Assembly: GCF_031458255.1 (NCBI RefSeq)
Contig: NZ_JAVDYC010000001.1
Location: forward strand, 7,984,501 to 8,048,500
Reading direction: 5' to 3'
Source of the DNA: Catenuloplanes niger
GTDB lineage: Bacteria > Actinomycetota > Actinomycetes > Mycobacteriales > Micromonosporaceae
DNA: 64,000 nt
Part shown: positions 25,229 through 34,150 of the stretch, one piece after another
Position numbering within the stretch: the stretch's first letter is position 1
How the letters are laid out: each line of letters opens with the position of its first letter
The notes under the pieces: model-generated
What the model was told of the DNA's origin: nothing
The model's input: the letters and a program-made list of their open reading frames with translations, nothing else
Databases searched by the model: none
Program-made: the position numbers and the translations under genes

Positions 25229-26403
25229 CCGGTGAGCGCCGGGGCGTGTCCCGCCGGCGGCCCCGGGCGCGCGGGCACCTGGTGCGGCACGCCGGCCGGA
25301 TCGCGGCCGGCCGCCGCCGGGCGCTCGACCGGTTCCGGGTGGTCGCGGCGCAGGTCGGCGAGGCCGCGGTGGAGGGCGTCGCGGAGCAGCGGGCCGAAGC
25401 GGCGTTCGACGAGGCGGTGCACCAGCCAGGCCGGGACCAGCATGATCGCCATGGTGGCCGGGACCAGCAGCTCCAGCGGGAGGTCGGCGTCGACCATGCC
25501 GTGCCGGATGAGGATGTAGCCGAGGCGCTGGTGGAGCAGGTAGTAGGGGTAGGTGAGCGCGCCGGCGACGGTCAGCCAGCGCCAGTCGAGGCGGTCGGCC
25601 CGGCCGGTCGCGATCGCGGCCAGCGTCAGGTAGATCGCGGTGACGATCAGGGCGGCCGGCCACAGCGGGACGGTCCAGCCGGGGTTGAGCTGGACGCGCT
25701 CGTTGAGGCTGTGCAGGTTGACCAGCCAGGTGAACGCGAGCATCGCCCAGAGCAGCGGCGAGCCGCCGAAGCGGCGGACCAGGTAGAGCAGGATGCCGGC
25801 GCAGAAGTAGCCGGCGTAGGTGGGCATCGTCAGCATGGTCAGCACCGGGTGGTTGACCTGCACGGCCAGCACCGCCGCGGTCATCCAGACCACACAGAAC
25901 AGCACGGCCCGGCGGTACGTGACACCGCGGCCGACCACCAGCGCCCAGAGCAGGTAGAAGCGCAGCTCGACCCAGAGCGTCCAGTACACGTTGTCGACCG
26001 ACGGGTGGCCCAGCGGGTGCTGCAACATGGTGAGGTTGATGCCGATGTCGACCCAGGTGAAGTCGTCGTAGACCGGCATCCAGCCGCCGGTGACCGGGAA
26101 GAGCGTGGTGAACACGAGCGTGATCGCGATGCACGCCCAGTACGCGGGGTAGAGCCGGGCCACCCGGGAGACCGCGTAGTCGCCGATCCGCTTGCCCCAG
26201 CTGCTCATCCCGATCACGAAGCCGCTGATCATGAAGAACATCTCGACGCCGAGGAAGCCGTAGACGGTCACCCGGGACAGCGACGGCAGGAAGTGCGCGG
26301 GGTTGTGCACGCCGTCCGGCGACCAGAACGTCGTGTAGTGGTAGAGCGCCACAGCCAGCGCGGCCAGGAGCCTGAGGGCGTCGAGAGCGGGAATGCGGCG
26401 CAT
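25183..26403 (-). CDS. acyltransferase family 3 membrane protein
   Basis: The 406-residue protein starts RRIPALDALRLLAALAVALYHY, the hallmark of acyltransferase-3 proteins with the catalytic His in the first helix. It then has FLGVEMFFMISGFVIGMS and about ten membrane spans. These enzymes transfer acetyl or other acyl groups to exported glycans, lipids or antibiotics. The Pro/Arg-rich C-terminal tail is cytoplasmic and overlaps the convergent regulator gene. The ATG at 26403 is used; the frame extends to 26523 but that part lacks a membrane or domain signature. The substrate is unknown. Confidence 0.85.
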   Translation of the reverse strand: MRRIPALDALRLLAALAVALYHYTTFWSPDGVHNPAHFLPSLSRVTVYGFLGVEMFFMISGFVIGMSSWGKRIGDYAVSRVARLYPAYWACIAITLVFTTLFPVTGGWMPVYDDFTWVDIGINLTMLQHPLGHPSVDNVYWTLWVELRFYLLWALVVGRGVTYRRAVLFCVVWMTAAVLAVQVNHPVLTMLTMPTYAGYFCAGILLYLVRRFGGSPLLWAMLAFTWLVNLHSLNERVQLNPGWTVPLWPAALIVTAIYLTLAAIATGRADRLDWRWLTVAGALTYPYYLLHQRLGYILIRHGMVDADLPLELLVPATMAIMLVPAWLVHRLVERRFGPLLRDALHRGLADLRRDHPEPVERPAAAGRDPAGVPHQVPARPGPPAGHAPALTGHAGRYSTSGRPGPP

Positions 26404-26577
26404 AACGGGGCATGATTGCCATCCCGCGCTCCGCTTACACGTAAACCCGCTGTGGTTTTCCGCTCCTGCGAAGCGGATCTTGCAGGGAGGAGCGCCGGCG
26501 ACGACCGGTGCCCGCGGGAGCACGCGGACTCGACCCGCCGGAAGCGGGCGGATGGGCCGTTGCCGCTCGGGCGGCTC

Positions 26578-26862
26578 CTACCGCCCGCGTCCGCGACGGC
26601 CGGCCGGGGCCTCGTGACGGAAGTGCACGAAGAGCCGGCCCCAGTTGTCGCCGTCCTTCTCCACGCGGTGGTAGAGCTGCTTGATGTCGCGCTGGTCGAG
26701 GAAGCGCAGGACCTTCTTCTTCAGCGCGCCGCTGCCCTTGCCGGGGATGATCTCGACGGTGGCGGCCTTCTTCTGGATCGCCTCGTCGATGATGTTCCGC
26801 AGCGCGCGGTCGATCTCGTGACCCTTGTTGAAGATGTCGTGCAGGTCCAGCTTCAGCTTCAC
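26578..26862 (-). CDS. small Smr-domain protein
   Basis: The 94-residue protein is essentially one Smr domain. It has the N-terminal LDLHDIF strand with its His, and the IIPGKGSGALKKKVLRFL glycine-rich loop that corresponds to the HGxGxGxL motif of MutS2/Smr nucleases. The first His of that motif is replaced (IPGKGSG), so nicking activity is uncertain. The tail is Arg/Gly-rich, as in nucleic-acid-binding proteins. The start at 26862 is the first Met, directly before KLKLDLHD. Confidence 0.8.
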   Translation of the reverse strand: MKLKLDLHDIFNKGHEIDRALRNIIDEAIQKKAATVEIIPGKGSGALKKKVLRFLDQRDIKQLYHRVEKDGDNWGRLFVHFRHEAPAGRRGRGR

Positions 26863-26933
26863 GACGTCGATGATAGCTGTCGCCCACGTCTCACCCCGGC
26901 CCGGAAATCCGGACGATCATGCTGGGGTTGGCG

Positions 26934-26959
26934 GGTCTGTAGAGCTTTTCTGACAGACC
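26934..26959. promoter_or_regulatory. inverted repeat before zwf
   Basis: Seven-base arms ggtctgt (26934-26940) and acagacc (26953-26959) flank an AT-rich centre 18 bases before the zwf ATG. It could be an operator or simply a leader hairpin. The regulator is unknown. Confidence 0.3.
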
Positions 26960-26977
26960 TTATGGGGTGACCCGGCA

Positions 26978-28318
26978 ATGGATGGACGCGCGGACGCCGT
27001 CGTTCTCTTCGGTGTGACCGGCGATCTCGCCGCCAAGAAGCTGCTCCCCGCCCTCTACGAGCTGACCCGCCGCGGACGCCTGGACGTGCCCGTCATCGGT
27101 GTCGCCCGGTCGGCGTGGGACCACGAACAGCTGGTCCGGACCGTGCGGAAAGCGGTCACCGAGGCGGTCGACGTGGTGGACGAGGCCGCGTTCGACGCGC
27201 TCGCGGCACGGCTGACGATGATCTCCGGAGCGTACGGGTCCGCCTCGACCTACGCGGACCTCGCCGCCGCGCTGGGCCCGTCCCGGCGGCCGCTGTTCTA
27301 CCTCGCGATCCCGCCCGCGGTCTTCCCGGACGTGGTCGGCGGGCTGAAGCGGTCCGGGCTCGCGGCGCGCGGGCGGGTGATCGTGGAGAAGCCGTTCGGG
27401 CACGACCTCGCGTCCGCGACCGCGCTCGCGGCCACGCTGCGGGACGCGTTCGACCCGGCGGGGATCTTCCGGATCGACCACTACCTCGGCAAGGAGGCGG
27501 TCGAGGGGATCACCGCGGTGCGGTTCGGCAACCGGCTGCTGGAGCCGGTCTGGAGCCGTGAGCACATCGACAACGTGCAGATCACGCTGGCCGAGGAGTT
27601 CGGCACGCAGGGACGGGCCGGGTTCTACGACCGCAGCGGCGCGGTCCGGGACGTGCTGCAGAACCACGTGCTGCAGGTGGCGGCGCTGCTGGCGATGGAG
27701 CCGGGCGGCCGCGCTGAGGAACTGCACGTGCTGCGCCGGATGCGGCCGCTGACGCCGGCCGCGACGGTCTTCGGGCAGTACGCGGGCTACCCGGACGAAC
27801 CGGGCGTCGCACCCGGCTCGACGACCGAGACGTTCGTGGCGTCCACGCTGCGGATCGACACCCGCCGGTGGGCGGGCGTGCCGTTCCACCTGCGGGCCGG
27901 CAAGCACCTCGGCGCGACCGCGACCGAGGTCGTGGTGACGCTGCGGCCGGCCACGTCAGCGCTGCCCGGTGCCGCGCCGAACCTGCTGCGGCTGCGCCTC
28001 GGCCGCGGCGACGGCATCGGGCTGACGCTCAACGTCAAGGAGCCCGGCGGTGCGGTCACGGCCCGCCCGGTCCCGCTCGACGTGGACTTCGGGACGGCGC
28101 TCGGGCCGCGCCAGGAGGCGTACGAACGGCTGATCGACGACGCGCTGGACGGCCGGCCGGACCGGTTCGCGTCCGAGGAGACGATCCACGAGGAGTGGCG
28201 GATCGTGGCGCCGGTGCTGGACGGCAGCGTGCTGCCCCGCCCGTACGAGCGGGGCAGCTGGGGGCCGGAGACGGCGGGCACCCGGCCGGCCGGCGGATGG
28301 CACCCGCTGTCGCGTTGA
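26978..28318 (+). CDS. zwf: glucose-6-phosphate 1-dehydrogenase
   Basis: The 446-residue enzyme has the NADP-binding start VLFGVTGDLAAKKLLPAL, the EKPFGHD motif and the active-site signature RIDHYLGKE (about 166-174) whose His is the catalytic base. It oxidises glucose-6-phosphate to 6-phosphogluconolactone in the oxidative pentose phosphate branch. It is shorter than the classical 480-510-residue Zwf but all blocks are present, ending with the TIHEEWRIVAPVL substrate-domain motif. It stands alone, not beside tal, gnd or opcA, so it may be a second copy. Confidence 0.93.
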   Translation: MDGRADAVVLFGVTGDLAAKKLLPALYELTRRGRLDVPVIGVARSAWDHEQLVRTVRKAVTEAVDVVDEAAFDALAARLTMISGAYGSASTYADLAAALGPSRRPLFYLAIPPAVFPDVVGGLKRSGLAARGRVIVEKPFGHDLASATALAATLRDAFDPAGIFRIDHYLGKEAVEGITAVRFGNRLLEPVWSREHIDNVQITLAEEFGTQGRAGFYDRSGAVRDVLQNHVLQVAALLAMEPGGRAEELHVLRRMRPLTPAATVFGQYAGYPDEPGVAPGSTTETFVASTLRIDTRRWAGVPFHLRAGKHLGATATEVVVTLRPATSALPGAAPNLLRLRLGRGDGIGLTLNVKEPGGAVTARPVPLDVDFGTALGPRQEAYERLIDDALDGRPDRFASEETIHEEWRIVAPVLDGSVLPRPYERGSWGPETAGTRPAGGWHPLSR

Positions 28319-28331
28319 CGGCCCTGTTCGA

Positions 28332-28361
28332 TGCGGGGCCGGACCACGATCCGGCCCCGCA
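28332..28361. terminator. bidirectional hairpin between convergent zwf and reductase
   Basis: Exact 12-base arms (28332-28343 and 28350-28361) with a 6-base loop lie between the stops at 28318 and 28367. Confidence 0.8.
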
Positions 28362-28366
28362 CGGGC

Positions 28367-29590
28367 TCATGAGCCGGGCACCAGCTCCGTCAGCGGGACC
28401 GACTCGTCGGACAGCCGGGCCAGGTCGACCGCGCGGCCGGCCAGACCCGCGCGGATCAGGTCCTGGATCTGGTCCTGCACGTCCCAGACGTTGAGGTTCA
28501 TGCCGGCGGCCACCCGGTCGCCGGCCAGCCAGAACACGATCGCCTCCCGCCGGGCCAGGTCACCGCGGACGACGAGACGGGTCTCCGTGCCCGGCGGCAC
28601 GTGGCCCGCGTACTCCATGCCCAGGTCGAACTGGTCGGTGAAGAAGAACGGCAGCCGGTCCCACGGCGTGCCGCGGCCCAGCATCGCGCGGGCCGCGGCC
28701 GGGCCGGAGTCCAGCGCGTTCGCCCAGTGCTCGACCCGGATCCGCGCGCCCAGCAGCGGATGGTCGACCGCGGCCACGTCACCGGCCGCGAAGATCGCCG
28801 GGTCGCTGGTGGTGTGCAGCGCGTCCACGTGCACGCCGTCGCCGGTCGCCAGCCCCGCCTCCACGGCCAGGGCGTCGTTCGGTACGGCGCCGATCGCGAC
28901 CAGCACGGCGTCCGCCGCCAGCGTGGTGCCGTCGTCGAGCACCACCCGGTCCGGCAGGATCTCGGTGGCGTGCGCGCCGAACCGGAACTCGACGCCGTGC
29001 TCGCGGTGCAGGTCCGCGAACACCTGCGCGACGGTGTCGCCGAGGACCTTGCGCAGCGGCAGCCGGTCCGGCGTCACCACGGTCACGTGCGCGCCGCGCT
29101 GCCGGGCCGCGGCCGCGACCTCCATGCCGATCCAGCCGGCGCCCACGATGACGAGGCGGGCGTTCTTCTCGATCGCGGCGTGGAAGCGGTCGGAGTCCTC
29201 GCGGGTGCGGAACGTGTGGGCGAAGGTCTCCGCGCCGGCCGGCCGGCGGGGCATCGCGCCGGTGGCGAGCAGCAGGCGGTCGTAGCCGACGTCCTCGCCG
29301 GAGGCGGTGTGCACGACCCGGGCGGCCCGGTCGATGCCGGTGACGACCGCGCCGAGACGCAGGTCGACGGCGTTGTCCGGGTACCAGGACGCGGCGTGGA
29401 CGAACGGCTCGTCGGGCCCGGTGGTGCCGAGGAGGAGGCCCTTGGACAGCGGCGGCCGCTCGTACGGCCGGAGCAGCTCGGAGCCGAGCAGGGTGATCCG
29501 GCCGCCGAAGCCCTCGGTGCGGAGGGTCTCGGCGGCCTTCGCGCCGGCAAGCCCGGCGCCGGCGATGACGATCGATTCAGGTTCGGACAT
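28367..29590 (-). CDS. FAD-dependent ferredoxin-reductase-like oxidoreductase
   Basis: The 407-residue flavoprotein has an N-terminal FAD site IVIAGAGLAGAKAAETLR, the RPYERPPLSKGLL motif of ferredoxin/rubredoxin reductases of oxygenase systems, LLLATGAMPRR and an NAD site LVIVGAGWIGMEVAAAARQRG. It also has the second FAD block PAIFAAGDVAAV and a family C-terminal domain (VEHWANALDSG). It should pass electrons from NAD(P)H to a [2Fe-2S] or rubredoxin partner, for example for a P450. No such partner is adjacent. Confidence 0.9.
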   Translation of the reverse strand: MSEPESIVIAGAGLAGAKAAETLRTEGFGGRITLLGSELLRPYERPPLSKGLLLGTTGPDEPFVHAASWYPDNAVDLRLGAVVTGIDRAARVVHTASGEDVGYDRLLLATGAMPRRPAGAETFAHTFRTREDSDRFHAAIEKNARLVIVGAGWIGMEVAAAARQRGAHVTVVTPDRLPLRKVLGDTVAQVFADLHREHGVEFRFGAHATEILPDRVVLDDGTTLAADAVLVAIGAVPNDALAVEAGLATGDGVHVDALHTTSDPAIFAAGDVAAVDHPLLGARIRVEHWANALDSGPAAARAMLGRGTPWDRLPFFFTDQFDLGMEYAGHVPPGTETRLVVRGDLARREAIVFWLAGDRVAAGMNLNVWDVQDQIQDLIRAGLAGRAVDLARLSDESVPLTELVPGS

Positions 29591-29655
29591 GGTTGAGTTC
29601 TACCCGCGCGCGGCCCGATCCGCTCGCCGGTCCCCGGCCGGCCCCGGCGGTATTC

Positions 29656-30153
29656 CTATCCGCTGGTCAGTTCGGACAGTTCGCGGCTGATCGCGTCGGC
29701 GACGCTGCGGCGCTGCCACTGGCGCGCGAACGCGTCCGGCGGCACCACCTGCACCGGGCAGACCGCGTGCGACACGCAGTAGCCGGCCACCGACCGCCGG
29801 AACACCCGCCGCCACCAGCGTTGCGGCGTGCGCCCGACGAACAGCACGTCGTCCTCGCGAGCGTAGTCGACCAGCGCCGCACCGGGCCGGTCGAGCACGG
29901 TCACGGAATTGATCTGCACGTCCGGCGGCATCCCGCCGAGCGCGTCCGCGAAACACTCCCGGATCAGCTGCCGGGCCGCGTCCCGCCCCCGCACGTACAC
30001 CGCGTCCGTACCGTCGAGATCCCAGGCGCGCACCGCACGCAGCGGCACGCCACGCCGCCGCGCCTCCGCCACCGCCAGGCGCAGCGCCCGCAGGCCGGTC
30101 AGCGACGGCGAGACGCCGACGACGACACGTGGACCCACCGAGTCAGCCAACAC
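29656..30153 (-). CDS. universal stress protein (UspA family)
   Basis: The 165-residue protein has the Usp alpha/beta fold: an early VVVGVSPSLTGLRALRLAVAEA segment, a central VTVLDRPGAALVDYARE and the closing VLFVGRTPQRWWRRVFRRSVAGYCVSHAVCPVQVVP. The loop GRT... where ATP-binding members have G-2x-G-9x-G(S/T) is altered by bulky Arg/Trp residues, so ATP binding is doubtful. It is monocistronic and divergent from the ArsR-type gene. Confidence 0.8.
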   Translation of the reverse strand: MLADSVGPRVVVGVSPSLTGLRALRLAVAEARRRGVPLRAVRAWDLDGTDAVYVRGRDAARQLIRECFADALGGMPPDVQINSVTVLDRPGAALVDYAREDDVLFVGRTPQRWWRRVFRRSVAGYCVSHAVCPVQVVPPDAFARQWQRRSVADAISRELSELTSG

Positions 30154-30397
30154 TCTGCCCTCCGTCCCGTCCGCCCGTCACCCTCCACGCCGATGCGCCG
30201 GCGGACGTGCCGCATCACAAGACACAACGATCGAGCGACACGGGGTGCCCGTCCGTTCCCGCTCCGTCGTCATGCAGACCGTAAGCCAGAAAACTCTCTC
30301 TGGTAAGGCCCGAAATTCCATCGATCTGTGACAGGCCGCTTTACCCAGCGTTCCGGGTCGCTCGCCTCTGGCCGCCTCCCCGCGGGTGGTCGCTTGA

Positions 30398-30425
30398 CAT
30401 TATGCAGGCGGATGCCTGCATAATG
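30398..30425. promoter_or_regulatory. perfect operator and promoter of the ArsR-SRPBCC gene
   Basis: Exact 12-base arms cattatgcaggc (30398-30409) and gcctgcataatg (30414-30425) are separated by four bases. They overlap a ttgaca -35 (30394-30399) and a cataat -10 (30419-30424). The -10 ends only 7 bases before the ATG at 30432, so the transcript is probably leaderless. ArsR-type autorepressors typically bind such a dyad. Confidence 0.75.
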
Positions 30426-30431
30426 CTGGTC

Positions 30432-31181
30432 ATGGATCGGGTGTTCCGGGCGCTCGCCGACCCGACCCGGCGCGGCCTGCTCGACAGTCTCCGGGCCCGC
30501 GACGGGCAGACGCTCGGCGAGCTGTGCGCCGGGCTCGACATGGCCCGGCAGTCGGCCACGCAGCACCTCGCCGTGCTCGAGGAGGCGAATCTGATCAGCA
30601 CGGTCCGCCGGGGCCGGGAGAAGCTGCACTACCTGAATCCGGTGCCGATCAACGAGATCCGGCGGCGGTGGATCGCGGCCTTCGACGAGCCGCGGCTGGC
30701 CGCGCTGGAAGCGATCAAGGAGCGAGCGATGGTTCCCGACTACGTCTACGTGACCTACATCCGGAGCACCGCGGAGCGGGTCTGGGCGGCGCTGACCGAC
30801 GCCGATCTGACCGCGGCGTACTGGGGGCACAGCAACCGGTCCGACTGGCGGGCCGGGTCCACCTGGGAGCATCTGCGCACGGACGGCTCCGGGATCGCGG
30901 ACGGCGGTGGCGTGGTGGTGGAGACCGATCCGCCGCGCCGGCTGGTGATCACGTTCGGCATGCCGGGAGAGCGGCCGGAGGACGGCGCGTCCACGGTGAC
31001 GTTCGACGTCGAGCCGTGGCAGGAGATCGTGCGCCTCACCGTGACGCACACCCGGCTCGCGTCCGACGAGGACCGAGCGGCGGTCTCGCGGGGCTGGCCG
31101 GCCGTGTTCGCGAACCTGAAGTCCCTGCTGGAGACCGGTTCCGTGCTGCCGCAAGCGCCGTGGGAGATGGCCGCCGGCTGA
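30432..31181 (+). CDS. ArsR-type HTH regulator fused to an SRPBCC (AHSA1) domain
   Basis: The 249-residue protein has a winged-helix N-terminus (VFRALADPTRRGLLDSLRA, ARQSATQHLAVLEEANLI, RRGREKLHYLNPVPI; residues 1-95) and an SRPBCC/AHSA1 ligand-binding fold from about 105 (VYVTYIRSTAERVWAALTDADLTAAYWG, EMAAG end). No metal-binding Cys cluster of ArsR/SmtB proteins is present, so it probably senses a small hydrophobic ligand. The ATG at 30432 is chosen because the -10 box sits just before it; the longer frame from 30402 would begin inside the operator. Confidence 0.9.
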   Translation: MDRVFRALADPTRRGLLDSLRARDGQTLGELCAGLDMARQSATQHLAVLEEANLISTVRRGREKLHYLNPVPINEIRRRWIAAFDEPRLAALEAIKERAMVPDYVYVTYIRSTAERVWAALTDADLTAAYWGHSNRSDWRAGSTWEHLRTDGSGIADGGGVVVETDPPRRLVITFGMPGERPEDGASTVTFDVEPWQEIVRLTVTHTRLASDEDRAAVSRGWPAVFANLKSLLETGSVLPQAPWEMAAG

Positions 31182-31229
31182 GTACCGGGACTCACGCGCA
31201 CCCGCCGGCCCGCGACATAGGGTGCCGGA

Positions 31230-31607
31230 ATGATCAAGAACATCGGCGGTGCCGCCGCGCTCGCCCTGCTCGCCGTCCTCACCTGGTGGATGTGGCTCGG
31301 CCGGGACTCCGGTTACCGGACCGACGTGAACGGCAACGTCACCGGCCCCTACGAGGCCTGGCAGGTGATCGGCGCCGGCGTCACCCTGCTGATCGTGTTG
31401 ATCGCCGCGCTGGTCCTGCGCGTCCACCCGCTGATCGTTCCGGCCGTCCTCACGCTCGCGTTCACCACGGCCTGGACGATCCACGCCGCGGGCACCGACG
31501 ACTCCGGGCTCTTCGCGGTCGGCGCGCTCCTCCTCCTCGTCGGACTCGGCATCGCGAGCGCGGTCGTCACGGTCGGCACCCGTGCGGTCCTGACCCGGGC
31601 TTCTTGA
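31230..31607 (+). CDS. small membrane protein, three or four spans
   Basis: The 125-residue protein has hydrophobic segments at about 6-23, 44-64, 68-86 and 96-118 (GGAAALALLAVLTWWMWLG, WQVIGAGVTLLIVLIAALVL, LIVPAVLTLAFTTAWTI, FAVGALLLLVGLGIASAVV). A short polar loop (RDSGYRTDVNGNVTGPYE) lies between the first two. No named family is recognised. It lies 22 bases upstream of another small membrane protein, with which it may form a unit. Confidence 0.7.
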   Translation: MIKNIGGAAALALLAVLTWWMWLGRDSGYRTDVNGNVTGPYEAWQVIGAGVTLLIVLIAALVLRVHPLIVPAVLTLAFTTAWTIHAAGTDDSGLFAVGALLLLVGLGIASAVVTVGTRAVLTRAS

Positions 31608-31629
31608 TCAATGATGCGATGATGCGTCG

Positions 31630-32187
31630 ATGGGCATCCGGGGATCCGGCGGTGGCCGCGGTCGCGGTATCGCAACATTGATCGAGAGCGCCTTCGCCGC
31701 CATGTGGTTCAGCTGGGCCGGCACCCACGCGCCGGCCTGGCTGTCGCCGTACCTCGTCGCCGGTGCGGTGCTCGGCGTGCTCCTCGCCGTCCTCGGCGCG
31801 CTGCTGGCCCGGCGGGGCGCCGCCGCCGGCTCCCCGCTGGCCGACTCCGCCGTCCGCCACCGCTACGACGTGGTCGCGGCGGCCGGGGCCGTCCTCGTCC
31901 TCGTGGGCGTCACGGTGCTCGGCTCGCTCGGCGCGGACGAGTACGTGGCCGCCTGGTTCGCCGCGGTCGTCGGCATCCACTTCGTCCCGCTCGGCCGCGC
32001 GTTCGGCGAACCGCTCCTCTACCTCTCCGGCGTGCTGATCACCGCGGTCGCGCTCCTGGCCGCCGTCGTCGTCGCGCTCCGCGGTGGCGACACCAGCACG
32101 ATCGCGGCGACCGGCACCGGACTGCTCCTCCTGCTGACCGCCGTCCCCACCCTGCTCGGCACGCGCGTCCCGGCCCGCGCGCGCTGA
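31630..32187 (+). CDS. membrane protein, about five spans
   Basis: The 185-residue product has hydrophobic segments around residues 42-61, 81-99, 106-123, 129-149 and 159-172. The N-terminal 20 residues are Gly/Arg-rich and there is no ribosome site before ATG 31630, so the real start could be the ATG at 31702 (MWFSWAG). Nothing identifies its function. It resembles other small actinobacterial integral membrane proteins of unknown role and follows the small membrane gene at 31230. Confidence 0.65.
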   Translation: MGIRGSGGGRGRGIATLIESAFAAMWFSWAGTHAPAWLSPYLVAGAVLGVLLAVLGALLARRGAAAGSPLADSAVRHRYDVVAAAGAVLVLVGVTVLGSLGADEYVAAWFAAVVGIHFVPLGRAFGEPLLYLSGVLITAVALLAAVVVALRGGDTSTIAATGTGLLLLLTAVPTLLGTRVPARAR

Positions 32188-32288
32188 CGCTGACCGGCGG
32201 GGGACCGGAAGGGTGAGGGGAGCGATCCCGTGCAGGGTGATCGAGCGGCCGACGTGACCGCACCCGGGGGAAAATCGAGGAGGAAGAG

Positions 32289-32361
32289 AGCGGACGACGG
32301 GATTCGAACCCGCGACCCTCACCTTGGCAAGGTGATGCGCTACCAGCTGCGCTACGTCCGC
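32289..32361 (-). tRNA. tRNA-Gly (anticodon GCC)
   Basis: Read on the minus strand, a 7-bp acceptor stem (gcggacg/cgtccgc), a D-arm gcgcagctggtagcgc, an anticodon stem tcacc/ggtga with loop ttgccaa (anticodon GCC) and a T-arm with ttcgaat all fold into a standard cloverleaf of 73 bases. CCA is not encoded. Confidence 0.95.
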
Positions 32362-32458
32362 GTGTCGGACCGGGGTTGTTGTCCCGGCGACACAGAGAAC
32401 TTTAGACCACGCCCCGTATCGACGGGACGGGGGGTCCCGAGTCGGTACGATATCGATC

Positions 32459-34150
32459 GTGACCGCTTTCATGGAAACGTCCACGCGCGTACATGAAATC
32501 TGCGACTCGTACGTGGAGGACTATGCGCGGCTGAATCCGACCGAGGCGACCGAGTTCGGCATCGCCGGGTACGACGACACGCTTCCCGACCTGTCACCGG
32601 ACGGGCATCGGGCCCGTGCCGAGCTGGCCGGGCGCGCGCTGCGTGCGATCACCGCCGCGCAGCCGGCCGACGAGGGGGAGCGGGTCGCCAAGGCGATCTT
32701 CTCCGAGCGTGTCGGGCTCGAGGCGGAGATCCGGGCGTCCGGCCTCCCGGCGGCCTCGCTGAACGTGACGTGGAGCCCGGTGCAGGAGATACGCCAGGCC
32801 TTCGACCTGATGCCCGCGGAGACCGTGGACGACTGGGCCGCCATCGCCCGGCGGCTGGCGGCGGTCCCGGCGTCACTCGCCGGCTATCAGGCCTCCCTGC
32901 GCGCCTCGGCGGACGACGGCATCGTGGCCGCGGTGCGCCAGGTCGGCCGGGTGAGCACCCAGTGCGAGACCTGGTCCACGTCGTTCTTCGGGCCGTTCGT
33001 CGAGGGCGCCGACGCGGTTCCGGAGATGAGCGAGGCGGTCCGGGCCGACCTTGCCGCCGGTGCCCGCCATGCCGCCGAGGCGTACGCGGGGCTGGCCCGG
33101 TTCCTGCGCGAGCACCTGGCGCCGCGCGCGGCCCGGGAGGACGCGGTCGGTGCGGACGTCTACCGGCTGTGGTCACGCAAGTTCATCGGCGCGGATGTGG
33201 ACCTGCCCGAGGCCTACGCCTGGGGTTGGGAGGAGTTCCGCCGGGTCGAGGCCGAGCTGGCCGAGGTGGCCGCGCGGATCGCGGGCGGCGGCGGCCCGGC
33301 CGAGGCCGCCGCGGTGCTCGACGCCGACGTCCGCTACCGGATCACCGGGCGGGACGCGTTCCGGGGCTGGCTGCAGGAGCTGTCCGACCGGGCGCTGCAC
33401 GACCTGCGTGGCACGCACTTCGACATCCCGGACGAGTTGATGCGGCTGGAGTGCCGGATCGCCCCGTCCGGCGGCGGAATGGGGGCGTACTACACGAACC
33501 CGGCCGGAGACTTCAGCCGCCCCGGGCAGATGTGGTGGTCGTTGCCCGCGGACCGGGAGGAGTTCACCACCTGGCGGGAGCTGAGCACGGTCTACCACGA
33601 GGGCGTGCCCGGCCACCACCTGCAGATCGGCACCGCGGTGGCGACGCCGGGCCTGAACCGGTTCCAGCGCCTGCTGTGCTTCATCGACGGCCACGGCGAG
33701 GGCTGGGCCCTCTACGCCGAGCGGCTGATGCGCGAGTTCGGCTACCTCGACGACGGCCAGTCGCTCGGCATGCTGAACAAGAGCCTGTTCCGCGCGGCCC
33801 GGGTGCTCGTCGACATCGGCATGCACCTGCGGCTGGAGATTCCGGCGGGCACCGGCTTCCACGAGGGCGAGCGCTGGACGCCCGAGCTGGGCCTGGAGTT
33901 CCTGCGGGAGCGGACGCTGACCGAGCACGCCCGCGCGGTGGACGAGATCGACCGTTACCTGGGCTGGCCCGGTCAGGCCCCGTCGTACAAGCTCGGCGAG
34001 CGGCTGTGGGTGTCCATGCGCGAGGAGGCGCGCTCGCGGCAGGGCGCCGCGTTCGACCTCCGGCGATTCCACATGGACGCGCTGCGCCGCGGCCCGGCCG
34101 GGCTGGGCACGCTGCGGGACCTGGTGATCGGCCCCGCAGCGCTCAGCTGA
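32459..34150 (+). CDS. DUF885-family putative zinc metallopeptidase
   Basis: The 563-residue protein matches DUF885: an N-terminal YARLNPTEATEFGIAGYDD, a central QEIRQAFDLMP and the HEGVPGHHLQIG motif near residues 380-391 (HExxxGH-type zinc site). A second Glu sits in GHGEGWALYAERLM. The fold is related to M32 carboxypeptidases, and a peptidase role is likely but not shown. A tacgat -10-like box ends 7 bases before the GTG at 32459, so a leaderless transcript is possible; ATG 32471 is an alternative. The stop overlaps the convergent aminotransferase gene by 8 bases. Confidence 0.85.
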   Translation: MTAFMETSTRVHEICDSYVEDYARLNPTEATEFGIAGYDDTLPDLSPDGHRARAELAGRALRAITAAQPADEGERVAKAIFSERVGLEAEIRASGLPAASLNVTWSPVQEIRQAFDLMPAETVDDWAAIARRLAAVPASLAGYQASLRASADDGIVAAVRQVGRVSTQCETWSTSFFGPFVEGADAVPEMSEAVRADLAAGARHAAEAYAGLARFLREHLAPRAAREDAVGADVYRLWSRKFIGADVDLPEAYAWGWEEFRRVEAELAEVAARIAGGGGPAEAAAVLDADVRYRITGRDAFRGWLQELSDRALHDLRGTHFDIPDELMRLECRIAPSGGGMGAYYTNPAGDFSRPGQMWWSLPADREEFTTWRELSTVYHEGVPGHHLQIGTAVATPGLNRFQRLLCFIDGHGEGWALYAERLMREFGYLDDGQSLGMLNKSLFRAARVLVDIGMHLRLEIPAGTGFHEGERWTPELGLEFLRERTLTEHARAVDEIDRYLGWPGQAPSYKLGERLWVSMREEARSRQGAAFDLRRFHMDALRRGPAGLGTLRDLVIGPAALS

